Source: Marinobacter halotolerans
GTDB taxonomy: Bacteria > Pseudomonadota > Gammaproteobacteria > Pseudomonadales > Oleiphilaceae
Length of the DNA stretch: 64,000 nucleotides
Direction: 5' to 3'
Assembly (NCBI RefSeq): GCF_008795985.1
Contig: NZ_VMHP01000002.1
Coordinates: 682,001 to 746,000, forward strand
The notes beneath the pieces are model-generated. The model was not told the origin of the DNA, made no database searches, and saw nothing but the letters and a program-made list of their open reading frames with translations. Position numbers and translations under genes: made by a program. This document shows positions 57,599 through 64,000 of the stretch, in pieces; within the stretch, counting starts at the first letter, position 1, and every line of letters begins with the position of its first letter.

Positions 57599-59146
57599 AT
57601 GAGAGGTTCAGGACTAACCCTAACCGGCCTGTTGCTTTGTCTGTTTGCCGCCTTGCCCTCGCTGGCCGGTGCTTTCGGCCTGGAGGACGTGGCAACCAAA
57701 GCAAAGGCCCTGGCGCAAAAGGAGTATCGCGCCCCCCAGCCGGCACCGGAGTTTTTAAGGGCGCTGGATTACCAGGCCTATCAGTCGATCCGGTTCAAAC
57801 CGGAGGCCAGCCTGTGGCGTCGGGGCAGATCCCTGTTCCAGATCATGATGATTCCCCAGGGCAGCTTCTACCGTCACCAGGTCAAGCTTAATGTCATCGA
57901 CCGCGAAGGCGTTCATCCCCTGGCGTTCGAGAAAAGCGACTTCGACTACCCCAATTCCGAACTGGCAAAACGCATCCCCGCAGACCTGGGCTACGCCGGT
58001 TTTAAACTGACTTTTCCGCTTTCCGGCGAGGGCGAGCAGAACCAGTTTCTGGTGTTCGGCGGAGCCAGCTATTTCCGTGGCGTGGGTACCGGCCAGCACT
58101 TTGGCCTGTCGGCGCGGGGGGTCGCGGTTGATACCGGCCTTCCGTCAGGGGAAGAGTTTCCTTCCTTTACCGAATTCTGGTTGGAGCGTCCCGCCGGGGG
58201 CAGTGACACCATGGTGGTTTACGGGCTACTGAATGGCCCCAGCCTGACGGGTGCTTACCGCTTTGTTATCGAGCCCGGTGAGAGTTTACAGATGAAGGTC
58301 CAGTCGAAGCTCTTCTTCCGCGACGACATTGATCAACTGGGTCTGGCACCGCTGACCTCCATGTTCTATTACGGTGAAAACACTGTTCGCCCCCGGGGTG
58401 AATGGCGGCCACAGGTTCATGATTCCGACGGCTTGCTGGTGCACAACCGCGAATCCGGTGAATGGCTCTGGCGGCCGCTGCTCAACCCGTCGCAACTGCA
58501 GTTGAGTTTTCACCAAGTGAAACAGTTGGACGGGTTCGGCCTGATCCAGCGGGACCAGAAGTTCCACCACTTTGAAGACAGCGAGGCCCGCTATGACCTG
58601 CGCCCCAGTGCCTGGGTACAACCAGTCGGGGAGTGGGGCCCGGGATCGGTTGTGCTGGTGGAGATCCCATCCAACGCCGAATCCAACGACAACATTGTTG
58701 CATTCTGGAAGCCCGACCAGCCGGTAAAGGCGGGGCAAGAACTGCCGTTCGAGTATTCCCTGGCCTTTGGTGAGCCGGGGATTACCAGCCATCCCGCCGG
58801 CCGGGCGATCAACACTTTTCTTGGCGATGGCGACCGCATAGGTGGCGGCGACGAAGCCGGTGCCTATCGGTTTATCGTTGATTTCAAGGGCGGGGCGCTT
58901 GGCGGGCTCAAGCCTGAGTCGCCGGTTGTCAGTAAGGTCACCGGCGGCGATGGCGTTGAGGTCATCGAACATTTTGTTGAGTATATCGAGGCCCGGGATG
59001 CCTGGCGTCTTTCGATACTGGCTCGCCCGGCGACAAATCGACCGCTGGCACTGAGAGGGTTTCTCAGCCTGGATGATCAGCCGCTGACCGAAACCTGGAC
59101 CTATTCGCAGGCTCCCTCAACGGGACTTCGAGCCAATTCCGAATAG
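57599..59146 (+). CDS. opgG: glucans biosynthesis protein G
   Basis: Periplasmic protein needed for osmoregulated periplasmic glucans, acting on the nascent beta-glucan backbone. The 515-residue protein has a Sec signal peptide (about 1-25, ending LAGA) and the family segments YQAYQSIRFKPEASLWR, LGYAGFKLTFPL, FLVFGGASYFRGVGTGQHFGLSARGVAVDTG and EWLWRPLLNP. The ATG at 57599 is supported by the signal peptide; the frame is open to 57536, where the sequence would be charged and unlike a leader. First gene of opgG-orf-opgH-opgD. Confidence 0.95.
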   Translation: MRGSGLTLTGLLLCLFAALPSLAGAFGLEDVATKAKALAQKEYRAPQPAPEFLRALDYQAYQSIRFKPEASLWRRGRSLFQIMMIPQGSFYRHQVKLNVIDREGVHPLAFEKSDFDYPNSELAKRIPADLGYAGFKLTFPLSGEGEQNQFLVFGGASYFRGVGTGQHFGLSARGVAVDTGLPSGEEFPSFTEFWLERPAGGSDTMVVYGLLNGPSLTGAYRFVIEPGESLQMKVQSKLFFRDDIDQLGLAPLTSMFYYGENTVRPRGEWRPQVHDSDGLLVHNRESGEWLWRPLLNPSQLQLSFHQVKQLDGFGLIQRDQKFHHFEDSEARYDLRPSAWVQPVGEWGPGSVVLVEIPSNAESNDNIVAFWKPDQPVKAGQELPFEYSLAFGEPGITSHPAGRAINTFLGDGDRIGGGDEAGAYRFIVDFKGGALGGLKPESPVVSKVTGGDGVEVIEHFVEYIEARDAWRLSILARPATNRPLALRGFLSLDDQPLTETWTYSQAPSTGLRANSE

Positions 59147-59171
59147 CGCCGCTAAGGACAGGAGGCATCCT

Positions 59172-59456
59172 ATGGCAGACCAGACGCTGCAGCGTGTATT
59201 CACCCGCGTTTTTACCTATTTGACGGAGTCGGGTGTGGACATGACCCGGGCCGATTGCCGCACCCTGCTGCAACTGATTGACGATGCGCTGGTTGATGAC
59301 ACCCAGACCGATCAGTCGGGGGCCCTGGACGAAGCACGCCTGCTATCCCGCGCAATGGACCGGCTACCGGCTTACTTTCCCATAGCAGAGGAAATGCTGC
59401 CGGCACCCAACCCGCCCCTGTGCCGGGGCAGCATCGGATATCCCGCCCATGGCTGA
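59172..59456 (+). CDS. 94-residue protein between opgG and opgH
   Basis: No recognised family. The 94-residue protein is soluble, with a helical N-terminal half (LQRVFTRVFTYLTES, LLQLIDDALVDD) and a Pro-rich end (AEEMLPAPNPPLCRGSIGY). GGACAGGAGG precedes the ATG, so it is surely translated. It overlaps opgH by 8 nt, indicating coupling. E. coli OpgH has a longer cytoplasmic N-terminus that ends in a similar Pro/Arg-Ser-rich stretch, so this protein may stand in for that domain. Confidence 0.8.
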   Translation: MADQTLQRVFTRVFTYLTESGVDMTRADCRTLLQLIDDALVDDTQTDQSGALDEARLLSRAMDRLPAYFPIAEEMLPAPNPPLCRGSIGYPAHG

Positions 59457-61584
59457 GATCCAGGAGGGCAACCCGGCGCCCGCATCCACGCCCATCTCTG
59501 CACCCCGCCACCGCTGGCGGGGTGTCGCTTTTTTCCGGCGCAGCCTGCTGATGCTGTTTGTGTTCGGGCAGACCGCCGTGGCCTGCTACTACCTGCTCTG
59601 GGTGTTGCCGTACCATGGTGGCACCTGGCTTGAAATCGCCATGACGGCGCTCTTTGCCGTCCTTTATATCTGGATTGCGGTGGGTTTCTGGACCGCCGTG
59701 CTGGGTTTTGTCATGCGTCTGATTGGCGGCGACAGACACGCCCTGTCGCGTCGCCACACCGATGAAGAACTGGCGGCAACGCCCCTGGCAAAAACGGCCA
59801 TTCTGCTACCGATCTACCATGAACCGGTGCACTGGACTTTGAGCGGACTTCGGGCGGTTTACGAGGACATCGAGCGTACCGGTAATATCGAGCACTTCGA
59901 GTTTTATATCCTTTCAGACAGCCGTGACCCGGATGTCTGGCTGGAAGAGCAGGCAGCCTGGCACCAACTGGCCCGGGAACTGGGTGCCGAAGGGCGCCTG
60001 TTCTACCGGCGGCGTTCGCTCAACCTCAACTACAAAAGCGGGAATGTGGCGGACTTTCTCCGGCGCTGGGGGCGCCGCTGCAAATACATGGTGGTACTGG
60101 ATGCCGACAGCCTGTTGAGCGGCGACACGGTCGTGAAAATGGTCCAACTGATGGAGCGGGAGCCGGGCGTTGGCATTCTCCAGACCAATCCCACCATCAT
60201 CAACGGCCAGTCGCTGTTTGCCCGCCTGCAGCAGTTTGCCAACCGGTTCTATTCCACCCTGTTTGCCACCGGCCTGGCCGCCATCCAGATGGGGGACGCC
60301 GCGTTCTGGGGCCACAACGCCATCCTGCGGGTGGAGCCTTTCATGAAACACTGCGGCCTGCCCAAGCTTTCCGGTTTTGGCATATTCGGCGGGCCGATCA
60401 TGAGCCACGACTTTGTCGAGGCCGCTTTCATGGGAAGGGCAGGGTATGAAGTCTGGCTGGAAACAGGCCTCGGCAACAGTTTCGAGGAGTCGCCCCCGAC
60501 GATTGCCGACGAGCTGTCCCGGGATAACCGCTGGGCCAAGGGCAACCTGCAACATCTGTGGCTGCTGTTGCGCGAGCCGAAGATCCGGTTTGCCCACCGA
60601 ATGGCCTTCCTGAACGGCATTATGGCGTACCTGGCGTCACCGCTCTGGTTGGGCTTTTTGATTCTGACCACCGTGGAAGCGGCGCGGATGACGCTGTCGC
60701 CTATCGAATATTTCCCGGAGGGCCATCAGGGCCCGTTTCCCCTCTGGCCTGAGTGGCGCCCAGAGTGGGCTCTGGGCCTGGCGCTCAGCACCCTGGCTTT
60801 GCTGTTCCTGCCCAAGTTTCTGGCGATTCTGGACGCGGTCATTCACCGCTACGTTCGGGAATTCGGTGGTTTCATGAAGCTGTTCGCCAGCGTGATGATC
60901 GAAATTGTGATTTCCGTGCTGCTGGCGCCGGTGCGTATGTGGGCCCACAGTCGTTTCGTGGTGGCGGCACTGTTAAACCTGTCGCTGACCTGGGCGGGCC
61001 AGAATCGCACCGAGGAAACCACCTGGCGCGAGGCATTGGTGACCCAGTTTCCCGGCATGGTTCTGGGTGGTGGGTGGTCCGCCTTCGCCTGGAGCCTGGA
61101 TCCGCTCTTCTTTTTATGGTCGCTTCCCGTTGCCGTTCCGCTGATTCTTGCCGCGCCAACGGCGGTGTATCTGAGCCGCAGCGGCCCCGGGGAGTTTCTG
61201 AAGGACCTGGGGCTTCTGAGCATACCCGAAGAGCAGGAGCCGCCCATGCCGTTGCTGAAAGATGCCAGGCGTTATCGCAATGAAGAAGCCGGCGAACACC
61301 GGCTGACCGCGTTCGAGCAGGCAGTGCTGGTGCCCAGACTGAACCGCCTGCACCGGGTATTGTCCCGGGATCTGCGGCGCGGCCCCCGACGGGCGGAACT
61401 ACAGACGTCGGTTGCCCGCTGCCTGAAACGGGGCCCCGGCGACCTGACCCGCAGCGAACTCAGCTTTATTGCCCGTGATGGTCAGTCCCTGAAGGAAATG
61501 CACGCGGGCGCGTGGCGCTCCCCTGATGACAGCTATTGGGGCCGCTGCATCCAGCGAAAGCACCGGGAACCGGTCACTGATTGA
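59449..61584 (+). CDS. opgH: glucans biosynthesis glucosyltransferase H
   Basis: Inner membrane family 2 glucosyltransferase making the beta-1,2-glucan backbone from UDP-glucose. The 711-residue protein has membrane helices near 30-55 and 63-92, a cytoplasmic catalytic domain with DADS at 218-221, the SHDFVEA acidic motif near 319 and RWAKG at 361-365, then about six more helices from 385 to 600. It is over 100 residues shorter than E. coli OpgH, lacking most of the N-terminal cytoplasmic region. Overlaps the 94-residue gene (8 nt) and ends just before opgD. Confidence 0.95.
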   Translation: MAEIQEGNPAPASTPISAPRHRWRGVAFFRRSLLMLFVFGQTAVACYYLLWVLPYHGGTWLEIAMTALFAVLYIWIAVGFWTAVLGFVMRLIGGDRHALSRRHTDEELAATPLAKTAILLPIYHEPVHWTLSGLRAVYEDIERTGNIEHFEFYILSDSRDPDVWLEEQAAWHQLARELGAEGRLFYRRRSLNLNYKSGNVADFLRRWGRRCKYMVVLDADSLLSGDTVVKMVQLMEREPGVGILQTNPTIINGQSLFARLQQFANRFYSTLFATGLAAIQMGDAAFWGHNAILRVEPFMKHCGLPKLSGFGIFGGPIMSHDFVEAAFMGRAGYEVWLETGLGNSFEESPPTIADELSRDNRWAKGNLQHLWLLLREPKIRFAHRMAFLNGIMAYLASPLWLGFLILTTVEAARMTLSPIEYFPEGHQGPFPLWPEWRPEWALGLALSTLALLFLPKFLAILDAVIHRYVREFGGFMKLFASVMIEIVISVLLAPVRMWAHSRFVVAALLNLSLTWAGQNRTEETTWREALVTQFPGMVLGGGWSAFAWSLDPLFFLWSLPVAVPLILAAPTAVYLSRSGPGEFLKDLGLLSIPEEQEPPMPLLKDARRYRNEEAGEHRLTAFEQAVLVPRLNRLHRVLSRDLRRGPRRAELQTSVARCLKRGPGDLTRSELSFIARDGQSLKEMHAGAWRSPDDSYWGRCIQRKHREPVTD

Positions 61585-61613
61585 ACTCCAGGAAACAAAC
61601 AGGACAGACAGCA

Positions 61614-63203
61614 ATGATGGACAGACGAACACTGGTCAAGGCATTGGCCGCTCTGACCGGCACCGCGGCCTTACCCGTTGTGCCCTTTGCCTATGGCGCC
61701 GATATCAAAGCCGTTTCCGGCAGCCAGTCCCAGCCGTTCAGCTATGCCTGGCTCAAGGGCCGGGCCCGGAAGCGGGCCGGTGAAGCTTACGTGTCCCGCA
61801 AGGGGGAACTGCCCAAATCACTGCAGAATATTTCCTGGGATGACTATCAGGCCATCGGATTTCGTTCTGACCAGTCCCTGTGGCGGGGCTCTGACAGCGC
61901 CTTCCAGATTCAGCTTTTCCACCTGGGCCTGTATTTCCAGCAGCCGGTGAAGATTCACGAAGTGGTGAACGGCCAGGCCAACGAACTGGCTTACCGTCAG
62001 GACCTGTTCAATTACAACGGTGAACAGCCACTTGGCGACCTGCCAGACGATCTCGGCTACGCCGGGTTCCGGGTGCACTATCACAACAACTTCGCGCTGG
62101 ATCTGGCGGCGTTTCTGGGGGCCAGCTATTTCCGCGCCGTGGGCTCCGAGATGCAGTACGGCATGTCCGCCCGTGGCCTGGCCATTGATACCGGCATGAA
62201 TCGCGAGGAAGAGTTCCCGCGCTTCTCCGAATTCTGGCTGGAGCAGCCTGAGCCGGGCAGCCAGGTTCTGAAAGTCTGGGCGCTTCTTGATTCGCCAAGT
62301 ATCACCGGTGCCTACGCGTTCCTTCTGGACCCGGGACGCAACATGGTGATGGACGTGGATGCTGCCCTTTATCCACGAACCGAAGTCGCGCGCGCCGGGA
62401 TTGCCCCGCTCACCAGCATGTATCAGGTGGGGGAGAACAGCCAGCGCATGGATTACGACTGGCGCCCGGAGATCCACGATTCCGACGGCCTGGCCATGCA
62501 CTCCGGCAGCGGCGAATGGCTCTGGCGGCCCCTGGTGAACCCGCGTAATCTGAATTTCAACAGTTACCAGGACAACAATCCCAGGGGTTTTGGTCTGCTG
62601 CAGAGGGACCGGAACTTCGATCACTATCAGGACGACGGCGTGTTCTACGAACGTCGGCCGAGCGTCTGGGTCGAGCCCCGGGGTGACTGGGGGCAGGGCA
62701 GTATTGACCTGGTGGAGATTCCCACCGTTGATGAAACCTTCGACAACATCGTCGCCTTCTGGCACCCGGAAAAGCCGCTGCTGCCGGGCCAGGAATACCT
62801 GTTCAGCTATCGTCTGCACTGGGGTGAACAGGCGCCGGTCAGGCCCTACGAGCTGGCCACCGTTCAGGCCACAAGAACCGGGTTGGGCGGCGTGATTGGC
62901 CAGAAACGCACCTACTTCTCCTGGCGCTTTGCCGTTGACTTCGCCGGCGGGCCTCTGGAAATGCTGGCCCGGAACGTGGATGTCGAGCCGGTGATCACGG
63001 TTAGCCGGGGCGAGGTAGAAGTGACGTCGGCCCGCCCATTGTCTGCAATCAACGGCTACCGGGCGATGTTCGACCTGGTGCCGGGGGATTCCGTCGAGCC
63101 CATCAACATCCGCCTGTACCTGCGGTTAGGGGAGGAAGCGCTTACGGAAACCTGGATCTACCAGTACACGCCGCCGCCCCTGGATGACCGCCGGTTGTAC
63201 TGA
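61614..63203 (+). CDS. opgD: OpgD-like glucan biosynthesis protein
   Basis: A 529-residue paralogue of OpgG. Unlike opgG, it begins with a twin-arginine leader (MMDRRTLVKALAALTG, RR at 4-5, ending in YGA), as does E. coli OpgD, which controls backbone length. The conserved LGYAGFRVHYHNNFALDLAAFLGASYFRAVGSEMQYGMSARGLAIDTG region and GEWLWRPLVNP align with OpgG. Two adjacent ATGs at 61614 and 61617 are possible starts. Its stop codon region contains the first of three GntR-type palindromes. Confidence 0.92.
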   Translation: MMDRRTLVKALAALTGTAALPVVPFAYGADIKAVSGSQSQPFSYAWLKGRARKRAGEAYVSRKGELPKSLQNISWDDYQAIGFRSDQSLWRGSDSAFQIQLFHLGLYFQQPVKIHEVVNGQANELAYRQDLFNYNGEQPLGDLPDDLGYAGFRVHYHNNFALDLAAFLGASYFRAVGSEMQYGMSARGLAIDTGMNREEEFPRFSEFWLEQPEPGSQVLKVWALLDSPSITGAYAFLLDPGRNMVMDVDAALYPRTEVARAGIAPLTSMYQVGENSQRMDYDWRPEIHDSDGLAMHSGSGEWLWRPLVNPRNLNFNSYQDNNPRGFGLLQRDRNFDHYQDDGVFYERRPSVWVEPRGDWGQGSIDLVEIPTVDETFDNIVAFWHPEKPLLPGQEYLFSYRLHWGEQAPVRPYELATVQATRTGLGGVIGQKRTYFSWRFAVDFAGGPLEMLARNVDVEPVITVSRGEVEVTSARPLSAINGYRAMFDLVPGDSVEPINIRLYLRLGEEALTETWIYQYTPPPLDDRRLY

Positions 63204-63299
63204 TTGGCGACAATCTCTGCCTCGTACCTTCCATTATTGTTGACAATATGGGTGGTCAGGCGTAGTTTTGCACGAAATCACGATGGTTTTGTCGACAAA
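63203..63299. promoter_or_regulatory. three GntR-type operator-like palindromes
   Basis: ATTGGCGACAAT (63203-63214), ATTGTTGACAAT (63236-63247, inside the palindrome TATTGT-TG-ACAATA at 63235-63248) and TTTGTCGACAAA (63288-63299) share the pattern TTGT-YG-ACAA. The last ends 3 nt before the GntR start codon. This is the operator type expected for FadR-subfamily GntR proteins, so self-repression is likely. Confidence 0.75.
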
Positions 63300-63301
63300 C
63301 T

Positions 63302-63982
63302 ATGCCTGAACTCCTGTCTCCTACCTATACTCGCGCTGATGAAGCCTTCGATTGTCTGCAAACGGCCATCGTCAAGGGCGACCTGGCCCCCGGCGACAAG
63401 ATCGGCGAGGTGGACCTGTGCGAACGCTTCAACCTGACCCGCGGCCCGTTGCGGGAAGCCCTGGGGCGCCTTGAATCCCGGGGCCTGCTGGTACGCCGCC
63501 CCCACGCCGGCGTGAAGGTGGTGTCGGTCAGCGCATCGGAACTGATGGAGCTTTATCGCATCCGGGAAGTCATGGAAGGCCTGGCCGCGCGTCAGGCCGC
63601 CGAACGCATGACCGACCAGGAAATCATCGACCTGCAGGCCACACTGGACAGCCACGAGCGGATGATTGACGAAGCCCGAGGCCAGGCCTATTACCAGGCA
63701 GAGGGCGATTACGACTTCCACCACCGCATCGCCACCGGCAGTCGCAACACCAAACTGGCGCAGATGCTCCTGGGTGATCTTTACTACATGGTAAGGATGT
63801 ACCGTTACCGTTTAAGCACCTCCACCGGTCGCCCCCACCGGGCGCTGGGTGAACATCGCCGTATCGTCGAGGCCATCGCCGCGCGCGACGGAGAACTCGC
63901 CGAATTCCTGATGAAAAGACACATAAACGCCGCCCGCCTGAACATCGAAAAGAAGATTCAGCAGGGCGAAATCACCATTTAA
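63302..63982 (+). CDS. GntR-family regulator (FadR/FCD type)
   Basis: A 226-residue regulator: winged HTH (ADEAFDCLQTAIVKGDLAPGDKIGEVDLCERFNLTRGPLREALGRLESRGLL, about 12-65) and a C-terminal FCD helical ligand domain with DYDFHHRIATGS and GEHRRIVEAIAARD, which carries the metal-binding His. In pseudomonads and relatives, this kind of regulator heads the methylcitrate operon prpB-prpC. That operon would begin just beyond the window; the function is inferred. Preceded by three palindromes for autoregulation. Confidence 0.85.
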   Translation: MPELLSPTYTRADEAFDCLQTAIVKGDLAPGDKIGEVDLCERFNLTRGPLREALGRLESRGLLVRRPHAGVKVVSVSASELMELYRIREVMEGLAARQAAERMTDQEIIDLQATLDSHERMIDEARGQAYYQAEGDYDFHHRIATGSRNTKLAQMLLGDLYYMVRMYRYRLSTSTGRPHRALGEHRRIVEAIAARDGELAEFLMKRHINAARLNIEKKIQQGEITI

Positions 63983-64000
63983 CACGTTGGATTACGGCTT

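Overview
The window looks like a chromosomal segment of a marine gammaproteobacterium, most likely Marinobacter or a close relative. This rests on gene content and order (tol-pal next to ruvABC, yeast-type leuA, opgG-opgH-opgD) and on high GC. No database search was possible, so the genus is an inference. There are no phage genes, transposases, integrases or CRISPR arrays. Genes are densely packed and no gap without a gene reaches 300 bases.

Layout. 0-2.5 kb: trm112-like, kdsB, a low-molecular-weight phosphatase and murB, overlapping or nearly so (envelope precursors). 2.5-14.3 kb: proS, a thioesterase, an Lrp regulator divergent from leuA, a cold-shock gene, prpE, xseA, guaB-guaA. 14.3-22.3 kb: a truncated PEP-CTERM remnant, a DUF1631-GGDEF-EAL protein, tadA, galE, ugd, a HIT protein. 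22.3-33 kb: fabR, aspS, ruvC-ruvA-ruvB, ybgC-tolQRAB-pal-cpoB, two identical tRNA-Lys genes. 33-44.4 kb: nadA, bepA, a TusA-like protein, an AI-2E/PerM permease, dapA-bamC-purC, an outer membrane barrel, a nucleotide-sugar epimerase, an orphan GspE-like ATPase, an aldo/keto reductase, tRNA-Val. 44.4-48 kb: an EamA transporter, a secreted lipase and a membrane-anchored companion protein, then YceI.

48.6-54.7 kb is the most unusual part. A CDP-alcohol phosphatidyltransferase, an MDR dehydrogenase, a degenerate 6-pyruvoyl-tetrahydropterin-synthase-like protein, a glycosyltransferase-methyltransferase fusion, a UPF0104/LPG-synthase-type membrane protein and a stand-alone RibD-type reductase lie side by side. 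Together they suggest an uncharacterised pathway that makes and lipid-links or exports a pteridine- or pyrimidine-derived glycoconjugate. This is inference from family membership and clustering.

54.8-64 kb: an XRE-type regulator, galU, a small outer-membrane-barrel-like secreted protein, and an osmoregulated periplasmic glucan operon (opgG, a 94-residue protein, opgH, opgD). The window ends with a GntR regulator preceded by three matching palindromes; by analogy it may control methylcitrate genes beyond the edge. galU, galE and ugd supply UDP-sugars for the glucan and polysaccharide genes in the same window.
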